Below, piece after piece: positions 11,613-22,557 of a DNA stretch of 64,000 nucleotides (positions are counted from its first letter, which is position 1; each line of letters begins with the position of its first letter). Under the pieces are notes generated by a model. It ran no database searches, was not told where the DNA came from, and worked only from the letters and a program-made list of their open reading frames with translations. A program made the translations under genes and the position numbers. The stretch is from Oryzias latipes (taxonomy: Eukaryota; Chordata; Actinopteri; Beloniformes; Adrianichthyidae): positions 19,141,311 through 19,205,310 of the forward strand of contig NC_019866.2 of the NCBI RefSeq assembly GCF_002234675.1, written 5' to 3'.

Positions 11613-12114
11613 CCTGTGTTGTAGAAATAACTCTTTTTTTATTTGAATCATTGATATTCACTGTCATTTGCTTCCACTTTCACTCATTTTGTTTCACACT
11701 GACTTTAGTTTTGCTTCCATTTCATCACTGCAGCTTTCACTTGCCAATTGACACATTTTTTGTCCCTTGGAGCTCATACTTTTCTTTAGTCAAAGCCAGT
11801 TTGTCATCATTCCTGATTTCAGCAAACCTTGCTGATTTTTAGTTTATGGAATGTTTGCCTTTCATTTTTTTTCTTAGTGAATTCCTGTCATAGTTACATA
11901 TTTTTGTCAGCCACGTCTTAGTGGGTGTAAATCTCTTCTTCAGTGAACAAATGAAAGTGCACGTTTTCCTCAGTTCTTTGGCATGCTTTGCTTTTTAAGT
12001 TAGGCAATCTGCCTGTTCCAAAGTCATGTGTCTTTTTGCTCTCGTACAAATGTATTAACCCCTTCATGCCTGACCTTATTTCCCATTATATCGAAAAATT
12101 AATCAGAATCAATA
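11613..12114. other. gene-free intergenic sequence
   Basis: AT-rich sequence with no gene or recognised repeat. Confidence 0.4.
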
Positions 12115-12214
12115 TTGACCTGCCCAGGATGTCCCCTGTATTTGTCCACGAGTGGCCGAGGTAGTCTCTAGCAGCCCCGTGACCCCGAGAGGGACAAAAA
12201 CGGCTTTAGAAGTT
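12115..12214 (+). mobile_element. fish LINE 3' tail seeding a microsatellite
   Basis: Degenerate copy of the tail seen at 2440-2568: TGCCCAGGATGTCCCCTGTA, then AGCAGCCCCGTGACCCCGAG, then GGGACAAAAACGGCTTTAGA. It runs straight into the (GAAT)n array. Confidence 0.6.
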
Positions 12215-12322
12215 GAATGAATGAATGAATGAATGAATGAATGAATGAATGAATGAATGAATGAATGAATGAATGAATGAATGAATGAATGAATGAATGA
12301 ATGAATGAATGAATGAATGAAT
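12215..12322. repeat. (GAAT)n microsatellite
   Basis: About 27 perfect tandem GAAT units directly after the LINE tail, as expected if the terminal repeat of a retrotransposon expanded. Confidence 0.95.
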
Positions 12323-13014
12323 AAAAATCTAAATTCATATTATAAGTAGGACTGATTTTGGCTAAAATAATCTTTTTGGATGGATTTTTGGCCCCAAAGT
12401 TCGATGCTGGTTTTTGTGTCTATGCTTCCCAATTGTTGAAATCAATACTAAGGTCAACTAACAGACGTTGGTTTATACCATCACTAGCACTTTGACATGT
12501 TATGGGGTGGGTAAAGAACGTAGAAATTGTACTTAATCAATCTATGGACACACCTGTAGTGACTTTGACCGGAGGACAAATCCAAACAGAAACAGAAAAC
12601 ATCACTGAAAAGACGGAAACAGAAAGAGTGGAATAAATACTTGAGAAAAAGTCAGAAGACAACAAGTGAAACTACTCAAGTACTGAGTACCAAATCTGAT
12701 TTATAGTCTAATACTAATACATTTCCAGCCAAATTGGCTCCCTCTTGGCTAGGCTTTTTCTTTCCTTGGATTGTTCCTTTAGGATTAATTTTTCTTTTTT
12801 AGGGTAAAGCTTATTTTGCCGAGGCTGAACTTGGTCATTAAAGGCTAAACTAGCATTTTCCTGCCCTTTCCTGAGTTTGAGCTCTTTTCAAAGCAGACAT
12901 GTCAGTCAGTCTTCACATGTATCTTACCCACATACCCAGTGAGATGCTAAAAGAAAGATAACTGAACATTTTTTGTCAACATTTGAGCTTTATTGGATAA
13001 GGACCTTCCTATTT
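12323..13014. other. gene-free intergenic sequence
   Basis: No gene recognised; may include unrecognisable LINE remains between the flanking fragments. Confidence 0.35.
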
Positions 13015-13215
13015 ATCAGATCTCCTAAGTCCTTACGAACCCTCCAGAACTCTCAGATCGTCAGGTTCTGCTGTCTTATCTATACCCACTATGAGAACCA
13101 GGACTCACGGCGTGGTCCTCATCTGTAGGATAACAAACCTGAAGATCTGAGAGTTTCTGCTTCTGTGGAGATTTTTGAATGTGAATTAAAAGCACATCTT
13201 TTTATATTAGTTTTT
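13015..13215 (+). pseudogene. LINE reverse-transcriptase C-terminal fragment
   Basis: In shifting frames the strand reads PSRTLRSSG-like wording, then SIPTMRTRTHG, then a VEIFECELKAHLF-type ending. This is the usual C-terminal pattern after the reverse transcriptase in fish non-LTR elements. Several frame breaks show it is dead. Confidence 0.5.
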
Positions 13216-13499
13216 CAACAACTCATTTAATCAACGTATTTATTTATTTGACATTTCTGTATTTTATGGCTTTATGGTTTATTGTTTGCATATTTTTTCA
13301 TTTTTCGGTTTTTTAACCTGCACAATGACTCCTCAACTTTTTAGCCACGGCGGTTGTTTCCATTTTATGCTTATCTTTTATTGTTTTTTCTGTTAATCTA
13401 TAGGGTTATATGCCTTTTTATTGTTTTAACCAACGTTTATATGTCTTATATATTATTTACGTCTATTATTTTTGTGTTTTACAGCATGTTGATGAAAGG

Positions 13500-13625
13500 T
13501 GCGCCACAAATAAAGGGATTGATTTTGAGCTTTATTCTCTTCATATGTGTCCTCCATCATGAGAAAAATGCTACGAGAACCCGTTAAACTCCAAAAATAC
13601 GACTTTAACAAAGCTGGGTCCCGCT
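13500..13625 (+). mobile_element. fragment of the AAGTCCCACTCC family
   Basis: Wording such as TGTCCTCCATCATGAGAAAA, then ATGCTACGAGAACC, then AAAAATACGACTTTAAC matches the right part of the 33963-34485 copy (about 34410-34480). Confidence 0.5.
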
Positions 13626-15147
13626 GGAAAGTTTGCTGTCAGGTCAACATAAAAATGATCGTTCGTCCCTTTGAAGTGAATAACACATTAGAACCCGAAG
13701 CTGCTTTTTATGTCGAGTTCAGTAGAAAATGTTAATTTACATAAATTTGGATTAGGCAAAGTTTTCTTCTGTGAAACAATGAGAGCCATCAGGTCACAGT
13801 TCCTCTAACTACAGTGTCCTTTTTTCTGTCTCACGCACAAACAAACCACGGGTCTGACTAAATTTGTTTAGGTGGAAAATAAACGTTACAAACCCAGTTG
13901 AAAAAATGAGGCACAAAGTCACACATTTCTGCTTTCCCTCAGGCACACACTGAGTCCACTGGATGTCTCCTGTCTCTTATGTAACAGCTTGGTAGTGTGC
14001 TGCAGGTTATCGGCTTACAATCAGATGAGCCAAGAAGGACGTAACTCCTCCTCTGTCAATCCCCTCCTCTCCTTCTCCTTTCACTTCTCCTCCTTTTTTC
14101 TATCGTCTTAGGTTCTTAGATCTCCAAACAAGTGAAGCTTTGCAGCTTTAGTGTAAAGCTCTTAAGAGAAGAGGGAAAGCAGGCCGAGAAGGGAGAATGC
14201 TTCAACCAAATGTAGTTTAAAGGCACACCAACAAGTGATCCTTTTATCATTCCACCTTAAAGGCCCGGTTTTTATACGTGTTTGTAGCACAGGGTCCCAC
14301 AAATCCTGCAAACGTATGGAGAATGTCTTTTGCAGCTGTTTGTACTGGATCCTTTCCTGCGCTTTAGTGCAAATCACAGCTCATGCTGTGTGTCTTGGCT
14401 CAGGCACTTCTTCTTCCTCCACAGTCTGTGTGCACAGAGAGGAATGCGTGCACAACCGGTTATGCAATAGCACAAGGAAAACATTTCCTCCTGACCTACA
14501 TCCTCGGGTTCACTGGTCCCCACTGCTGAGGGAAGCCCACGAACTCAACTGCCGCCAATGTAAAGATGCCATTACTCACGCATGCAGACAAGAACACTCA
14601 TTTAACTCCTCTAATGACAGACGGGGAAGACTTTCTGTGGAGGGACCGGGAATGTTGGCCTTGCTGTCATGCAGTCAAGATAGAGAACAAAGTCTTGGAG
14701 ATGAGGAGAAGGTCAACATGAGAGCAGTTGGAGAGGATGTGACAGAAACTCAAAGACAAAAGAAGATGATGTTTGAGTTGTGCAACCAGAACAATATTAG
14801 CTCGAAGGCGACAGACGAGAGGAGTGCTGATGGGAAAGTGCAAAAGCAAGAATTCCTTCTCCGTCTGTGCTCTTACACATCTCCCAGGCTCATCTTCTGC
14901 ATCCTCCTCCATTTGTAATCCTTTTCTTGAGGTCTGTGGGATGACAGGACGAAGGTGCTCAGGGCAGGGTGGGGCTGTGAGAATGTACTGTAGAGCTGAG
15001 TCACGTGGGGGTTCAGCTCCGAGAGGTCACCACTCACACAAAAAATAACACAGATAAGGAGTTGTTTAGGATTTTTCTGCTGCCCAGAGATGTGTGCAAC
15101 ATTCCTCAGATTAAAAAAAGGGTTCTGGTTTCATTACAAATGTTTGA
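13626..15147. other. intergenic sequence with an unexplained open frame
   Basis: Plus-strand positions 14235-14918 are open for 227 codons, the longest gene-free open frame in the window outside repeats. The predicted protein has Cys/Ser-rich and charged stretches but no domain I recognise. There is no splice or promoter support, so it is not called a gene. Confidence 0.35.
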
Positions 15148-15537
15148 CTGTCAGTATTCCCTCCCTACTCCCAGAAACACTATAGTCGGTGACTATATAG
15201 TGTTTTTAAAAGCAATTCAGACACCATGCTCTCTATTTATTTATGTTTTTAAACAGCTGATATGGCATCATTAATCTCCCAAAGTAAAAACCATATAAAT
15301 ACAAACACTTTATTTATGAATCCACTGTTGTCTGATCATGATATTGTGGACAGCTCATAAAAAAAAGAAAAAAACCTTTTTTTCACATACAAAAATGTGT
15401 TTAAACACAATGTATTGTCTATATTTGCCAATCCAGTGAGCGTCGATGCACGCTGGTTTATGGAATCAGAGGTTAGGATGACTCCAAAAAACGGCAAACG
15501 CACTATAGTGCACTATGTAGCGTGGGAATTCGGACAC
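15148..15537. mobile_element. non-autonomous DNA transposon (GTGTC inverted-repeat family), copy 2
   Basis: The right end GGAATTCGGACAC (15525-15537) and the adjoining CACTATAGTGCACTATGTAG match the copy at 7909-8294. The left end (about 15148, CTGTCAGTATTCC) is degraded. There is no coding capacity. Confidence 0.55.
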
Positions 15538-16100
15538 AACTTTCTGCATTCTTGAAAAGGGTTCAGTTTGAATGAAACAACTTTAATACAATCGATTTCC
15601 AAACAGAACAGAGATGTGTACTTGTGGTTAAGGAGGAACCAGTGGGACTGATTTACGCTTTTTTTTAAGGTCTGATGTGTGAACCAGGTAATTCTCAAAT
15701 GTCACAATAAAACAAAATTGAATAAAAACTAAACAAGCAATTGAATCATATCTAAACAATGTGTTACTCTTGAACCCAACTATCATCAAACCATGTGAGT
15801 ACAGCTTATCAAAACCGAAAATTGAAGCACAATGAAACCATGGCAGCTTGCCAAACCACAGACACCGTCCTCGGATGTAAAAACTTGGATGGCTTCAGGA
15901 CAGAAACTCTCTGAGTGTGTTGGAATTTGGAAAAACACAGGCTGTCGACAGTGAAGCTCTTTCAGCACCCTGTTGCCCAAACTTCCTGTCATCACGATGA
16001 CTAACAAACTCTCTCAAAGTGCGAAACATAAAAGGAAAAAAAGGTTGCTCAGCCCTGTGAGTGCTAGCAGTTGAACATGTGTGGTTACCGTGTCTACCTG
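15538..16100. other. gene-free intergenic sequence
   Basis: No gene, repeat or strong motif recognised. Confidence 0.4.
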
Positions 16101-16111
16101 ACAAATATTAA

Positions 16112-16121
16112 CCTTATATGG
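16112..16121 (+). promoter_or_regulatory. CArG box (SRF site)
   Basis: CCTTATATGG, a perfect CC(A/T)6GG serum response factor site, identical to the CArG box in actb intron 1. It lies about 10.6 kb upstream of the predicted actb start. Confidence 0.45.
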
Positions 16122-17468
16122 CGACCTGCAGTGGAAAAAAGAGGAAGTCCCTCGCAGGGTGCCGAGGGTGCAGCATTGTGGTGAGTGCAGAAGCTCAGTG
16201 ACCTTAGGGGGCGCTGTGAGGCGGCATCTGCTGCGGTCTACATTGTGGCCTCGGCTCCAGGAAGCTTTGTGAGAAGTGATTTTTGCTCAGACATGAAGCA
16301 AAGGTGAATCCACACAATGTTTCAGAGAAGCGCATCAAAGCTGGATGCACTTTAAAACTGCCAAGAGTTTGTTTGGAGTTGGAGTGCACAGTTGCCCTTC
16401 TTCTGTTGGGGAAGGAAGCTGGAGCCACCTCCTGAGCTGCTTCCAGTTACTGAATATAGAGAACTGAAATCACTCCGAGCTGTGAATTCCCCTCCTTTCA
16501 CTCACAAGCAAAGAAAAGATGAGGCTCATCCCTGATTCTAATGCAAGAACAATCAGTGGTATGCAGGCATGAGCACAGAACAAATCATTTCATAGTTTTC
16601 ATAGTGATGGTTGAGGGTGGTGAAACTGATTTCCTTGAGATGGCATCCCATGTGACTGCTCTGACATTCCTAAGATTGCTACCATGTGACAAACTTAAAG
16701 ATCTCCTTTTATGGACGCGAGTGTTGGGAGGAAGGTGTGGCTTCAATGTTGCACACCCAGGTCAGCACACTCTCCGCCGCTCACGCAAATGAACAACAAT
16801 GCAACATCTCACACTCATTCCAGAACAAAAAAAAAAAGTTGTGCAATCAAACCTGCAAAAGTGGCCTTTTTGTGCAGCAGCAGCTTCTCGCTTGTGTATC
16901 TTCTGATCTAACATAATTAAACTCATGCTGTTTGTGGGCTCTATCAGAGTCGAATGATCACTTAGTGTGCTTACTTTTAGCTGAACACAAACTTCTAAAT
17001 GTAAATACATGCTGCAGAGCTGCTTGATTTGGTTACTTTCTCTGTGTTTTCTTGTTAGATTATTAGCTTGATGGGTGGGTAGCTCCCTTCCTGTCTTATC
17101 AATTACATCATGTTGTACTCGTGACAATCTGCTTCGGTGTAAAAGTGCTGCACGTCTAAGTGGATTTTGCCTGCTGCTCGGCTTTACAGCAAAGCCTGTA
17201 TGCTGCCCTAAGCTAAGAGATTAAGAGGCTTTCCTCCACACTGTGTGAAGCAGGTACCACCACTGTCTGACTACAGAAACTGGCTTCTCTCTTCCAAACA
17301 CAGGAGAGGGGATGATCATAAATGATGAGGCGATGGAGCAGAAAGTCAAAAGGAGAGGTGGAGAAGGATCAAAAAGGTGTGGCAGGCGTCCTCAGGGTGC
17401 ACCATCAGCTGTTTCTGAGAGCCGGCTTTCCACTTCCTCCTTACTCCACTTCCTGCCTCGGCTGCAGC

Positions 17469-17484
17469 CTATGTCCTTATATGG
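17469..17484 (+). promoter_or_regulatory. CArG box sharing 16 bp with actb intron 1
   Basis: CTATGTCCTTATATGG here is identical over 16 bp to 27777-27792 in actb intron 1. Upstream are two ACTTCC motifs (ETS-type) within about 50 bp, the usual arrangement of a serum response element. It is a candidate distal actb or fscn1 control element. Confidence 0.45.
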
Positions 17485-17924
17485 CAGCCGACGACAGCCA
17501 ATCAGCACGCGGCAGGCTGCTCATTCAAACCAGAGAGTGAAGGGTGTGAACTGCAAACACAAGAGACACAAAAAAAGACAACAAATCGCAAAATGAACAC
17601 ACTTCTGTATGAAGAATTCAAACAGATACAGGCTACAGCTTCCATGCTGCACTTTTGGAAGACATTTTTCCGACCTGACAAGAAGATGTTGACAGAGGTT
17701 TAGTTTGGCACACTTTAATAAATTCTCCTCATTTCTGTGTGGCATTAATCAAACCAAACGGATGCAATCGCTCAAAGAACATAAGCAGACATGGAGAAAG
17801 CTTGACTGTGAAGCTACACAAGGAAACAGGCATCACTGCGAGGAGCAGAGTGGAGGTGCCTGACCTCCCTCACTGGGCTGGAACTGGGGGGCGCAATCCG
17901 GTGAGAAGGGTCGGGAGGCTGGGC

Positions 17925-17965
17925 AGCCAATCAGACTTACAGAAAATCCAAATGAGCCAATCAGA
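17925..17965 (+). promoter_or_regulatory. paired CCAAT (NF-Y) motifs 30 bp apart
   Basis: The 11-mer AGCCAATCAGA occurs at 17925-17935 and 17955-17965, spaced exactly 30 bp, about three helical turns. A third CCAAT lies at 18279-18283. NF-Y boxes at this spacing are typical of promoters and enhancers, but no gene starts here. Confidence 0.4.
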
Positions 17966-17984
17966 ATTCTAGATTTTTGTGAAA

Positions 17985-20395
17985 AAGGCATTGAGAGAAG
18001 ATAAGGCAGATGCAGATAGAGGATTGATAAGCCTCTGGGGGGTTCTCCACCACAATAGGGGGCAATTTCGTGTACCTAATTAAGTCTGTTTGTCTTAGTT
18101 TTCAATAAATTAATTTGACTACTGCTTTGTTTTGGCTTTTCCACAAAAGTTTATGCTTGTCCTGGTAGTCATGTTTGTGATCAAAAACATTTGAGCTGCT
18201 TTGACATCGGCACCCTGTCTGCCCGACACCTGAATGAAATCTCACACCCTTAAAAGGCACCTAAGGCTTTACTTTGAGCCAATGAGACGCAGGAGGAGCA
18301 TAAGGAAGTGATGGGGTTCACAGAAGAGGAAGATGCAGTGAGGACAGAAGGCCTAGTGAGGGTTTTTTTAAGGAGGAACAGAAATAAAACACCCAGCAGA
18401 GTCCTGACTCAAGATCTCATCTCCACAAATGACTTGTACCATTTCAAGCTTTTAATGTGATCATCCACAGTAATCATAGGACTTTGATGTTCTATTATAA
18501 CTAATGCGTTTAAAATAAGAACACATTTGTTTTCCACTTCTGTGCAAGAGGCTCAGCCAGGCCAAAACAGCTTGTGACATGAAAATGGAGAGGAAGCAGT
18601 CGGCCAAATATGTTCAGTCCTCCTCAAAGACAAGACCATGATGGTGTGAAGGTTTTAAACATCAAGTTTATTTTAAGATAACCACAATCGTGTTCATTTT
18701 CATCTTGTATTTCTTTAAGACTTCTTTTTCAGCCTTTGTGCTAAAAAAAAAAAAAAAAAACTTTTTTCCTCTGATCTTTTTCTCTTTGAGTTTTTACTTT
18801 GAAATTTTTTAGCATGTTAAACTTCACCTAATTCGAAATTAAGCAAGTGTATTCAATTAACCCATTCACTTGGATTGAGTGCTTTTACAGCTGGGGGGGT
18901 CACTCAATGTGGGCGTGGCCGGTGAAATGTTTGTATGAGCTTCCATCCTAAAGGAGGGAGCTGAAGTGAAGGATCCTTTTGGGCCGTAAACAGGAGGCTA
19001 ATCCATTCCAGACAGGAGTAGGCCAGCTGGCAGGCGCAGACAAAGCTGGTAACTCGCCCTGCCTCGGAGTTGGTCCGTCACCACGGCGACCCGGGGATCA
19101 ATAACACTACAGATCTATTGGCTGCATCGTGGGACAAGAGGCTGGGTGGAGCCGGGGGAGGAAGGAACTTTGAGTGAGCCGTGCTATTATGCAGCCTGAC
19201 CGGCTCTAGTTGGAAAATTATCAATCAACTGGTCAGTCTTCATCAGGACTGAAAGACAACAAAGAAAGGGAGTTAGCAAAACTGGAAACATTTTTGTTCT
19301 GGACTTCAGTTGTATCAATGCATTTTTTCACAGTTTTTGATAACTATTGCAAAGATTCTGCAACTTAATTTGAATGTTTCTTGACCTTTCTTTGCCATTA
19401 GACGCCTTTCCATCAGTGCAGCAGACTCACAATATAAAAACCATGCGGGCAACAAACAAGCTGCCATTATTCTGCTGTCCTCTATCGTTCCTTCACCCAG
19501 AACCCAGTGCACGGCTCATCTCTCGCCTGCCCTCCAGCTCTCAGCCTCTCAGAACTAATTGTTGCTAATGCATTTTATATTGAGTTCCACTACCAGTAAG
19601 ACTTGCACAATCAGGCGTTTAAATGTGTGTGAGTGCTCCAGAGAGCATACCATCATGGAAACGTGTTCGTGTTCGTTCCACCCCCTAAGGTCAGGTTAGC
19701 AGCAGGCTAACCTACCTTGCCATCCCCCGCAGGCTTGCCGCCAACAAACAAGAGCTACATTCCCAACAAACACAATTTGCAAGTCAAATTCGCATCATCT
19801 ACCTCTGTTTGAAAGCACAGGGGTTTGCTGCTTGACGCCTGTCCAAAAATGTATTTATAAACCGGACATGTGGGCGGAGCTACTGCCAAATGTTTTTAGC
19901 CTGATCCATACAGGGAGCAGTGTATGTCTTTTGTACAAAGCACAGATCCGGTTTATTTCTTTCTAAGAGCTTTACAAAACGTTGGTAATCGCGCCTCCAT
20001 GTCTGGGTTCATCAGATTACGTAGAGGCTCTCTTAGTACGGTGAGGTTCACCATCTACTGCAGGAGCTCCGTCTAAATGACGACGCCTTCAGCACTACTT
20101 CTGTTTGTCTGTGACCCAGCTTGATGACCTGCTGTCTCGCAATAGTCCAAGGAGGGAAAACTTAAGAAAGAAACATAAAAACTAAAGGATCTTTTTAAGG
20201 ATCTTGTTTCTAATAAGAAAAATATCATAAAGTTCAGAAGGAGAGCAATCAGATTTTCCTCCATGTTTGTTTTGGGCTCCACCCGCTTCACAGGCCGATG
20301 GTGAGTTCCTGATTGGTTGACGCAACATGTTTTCTTTGGATAAGTTTAGGTTTTTGAACTCTACACGTGCTGCAAAATAGTTGAAGAAATTTCAA
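17985..20395. other. intergenic sequence with a candidate conserved element
   Basis: No gene is supported. Positions 18880-19200 are richer in G+C and in factor-like motifs than their surroundings, including an X-box-like GTCACCACGGCGAC at 19077-19090. An 18-bp poly-A run lies near 18742-18760. Confidence 0.35.
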
Positions 20396-22085
20396 CAGCA
20401 ATTGACAAAAAGAAATACATAATAGGAGTTTTCATTGATTCAAATAAGGCTTTTGACACAAATCATTCTATTTTTTTTTTTTTTTTTTTACAGTTTTACA
20501 TGTTTTGCAGACCGCATGTTTTTTACACTTTTGCAGCTGTATTTATTTAATATTTATTTCTTTATTTAATAAGAATTTCATTTTTGATAATAATTTTTCA
20601 TAACAATTTTAGTAATATTTTTAATTATCTAATATAAATGAATTTTTGATGTCCTTTATTGATGTTATATTATATAGATTATTTCCGAATGTCGTGTTGC
20701 TGCCACAGATAAATGAAATTTCCCCATTGTGGGATTAATAAAGTCATCTATCTATCTATCTATCTATCCTGATTTCTAAATTGTATGCATCGAGGTTAGA
20801 GGAAACGCCCTGAACTGGCTCACCAGTTATTTACAAAACAGACAACAATGTGAGGTAATAAGTCTGATCTCATGAATATTATTTGTGGACTTCCAATTAT
20901 AGGCTCAATTTGTGGCTCAATTATAGGACCTAAACTTTTTATTTTATATATAAATGATATTTGGGATATTTCTAAGTTGTTACGATTGGTTATATTTGCC
21001 GATGATACTAACTTTTTCTGTTCTTGCGATAACCTGAAAACCTTAACTAAAAGTGTTGAAATGGAAATGAAAAAACTCAAAATGTGGTTTGACTACAATA
21101 AACTATCTTTGAATCTAACAAAACAAAGTTTATGGTGTTTGCTAATAAAAAAAAACAGAAGTGATTTTGTCCATTGACAACAGAAACATAGAACAGGTGT
21201 CTGAATTGAAATTTTTAGGGGTTATGTTGGACGACAAACTAAAATGGAAATCTTATACATTTTATGTAAAAAATAAAGTAGTCAAGAGCTTTTTGTTTTG
21301 AACAAATCCAAATTTATTTTACCATGTCATGTTATGCACATGCTATATTGCTCTTTGGTTTTACCTTATTTTACATATCGTATTAAAGTGTGGGGGAATA
21401 CATATGAAACTAATATAAGGCCCTTAATTCTATTAAAAGAGAGCTATTCGAATTATTCACAAAGCTAAATTTAGAGATCACACAAAGTAACTTTTCATTA
21501 AGTCAGGTTTATTAAAACTAAAAGATGTGATCGAATTGCAAACCTTATTAGTTATGTTTAAAGCCAGAAAACAGAGATTTACCTAAAGACCTACAAAAGC
21601 TTTTTAATTTATACAACAGGAGATGAAAATTATAGGAGAAAATGTGATTTTAAACAACATATTGCTGGAAAAACATTAAAGCAAAAATGTTTGTCTATAG
21701 TAGGGGTAAAAATGTGGCATTCCCAGGAGAATCAGTTAAAAAGTTGTCAAAATATTATTCAATTTAAACGGATGTGTAAAGCAAAACAAATTAGTTTGTA
21801 CAAACTTGATTGTTGAATGAAATGTTTGGAATGTATGTACTAAATGAATGGAATGTATTTACTGTGTTTATCTGAACTGCATATGGTGAAATCTGAGCAC
21901 AGGTGATGGTGTGGGAAATGTAACTATGATGCAATGTTTAAAAGGGAGCAGACAACTATAAGAATTGTATTTTTCAATTCTGCTCCCTTCCAATCATGGC
22001 AATTTTCAATGTTGTAATACAAACATGTAAACATATTGGACATTCAACAATTTTCATGAAAGGAACAAATAAATAAATGGATGAA
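20396..22085 (+). pseudogene. decayed LINE reverse transcriptase with nested insertion
   Basis: The plus strand shows reverse-transcriptase blocks in order. First is a GVFIDSNKAFDT block at about 20420-20460; the usual form is DLKKAFDT. Then GNALNWLTSYLQNRQQCEVI at about 20802-20861, the active-site block YINDIWDISKLLRLVIFADD (20945 on), NKLSLNLT near 21100, and FLGVMLDDKLKWKS near 21217-21255. Several frame breaks separate the blocks. The order and wording fit the L2/CR1/jockey group of non-LTR retrotransposons. The first block is split from the rest by about 310 bp of unrelated sequence (20465-20775). The 3' end around 22050-22085 carries (AAAT)-type repeats. Confidence 0.8.
20465..20775 (+). 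mobile_element. retrotransposon tail inserted into the LINE relic
   Basis: Begins with a T-rich run and ends with AATTTCCCCATTGTGGGATT-type wording (a frequent fish retrotransposon 3' tail) followed by (TCTA)n at about 20746-20769. It interrupts the reverse-transcriptase relic, so it is younger than that relic. Confidence 0.55.
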
Positions 22086-22119
22086 AATGAACACTGAAAG
22101 TGGATGCAGTGTGAAGAGA

Positions 22120-22557
22120 AGTAGACCAGGCTAGTGAGTTACGTCACCCAGAAAAAAGGTTTTTTAATTCAGACACCACTTTTTCATGACATGTGCCATG
22201 CCATGTTGGAACTAGTAATCGTCAGTAAGCAGTGATTGGCCAGAGCTTGTCGGAAGGCCACACCCCTCCCACTGAAAGTACCTGTCAATCAAACTTTTCA
22301 AACATTCAATGTGAGACCACCTGTATTTATTGAGGCATCTGATTGTCAGTAACTTGAAAAACGTGCACTACAGAAAAAATATCTTGAAAAGGATAAACAA
22401 GAACATGTTAAAAAAGGTAGAGCAATAATGATTATTCTGACAAATTGAATGATTGAGTGTTTATTTCTCCGTAGAAGTCTGTGGGATTTTGGCTTCTTGG
22501 AGCTAGTGGGTACTTCCTATTTCAAACATGAGGGGGAAGGGGCCAGTCAGTCCAGTA
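22120..22557. mobile_element. member of the TGAGAACT inverted-repeat transposon family
   Basis: Homologous over most of its length to 62761-63292, including the shared run GGGATTTTGGCTTCTTGGAG followed by TACTTCCT. The outer ends are more decayed than in the tnrc18 intron copy. Confidence 0.55.
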
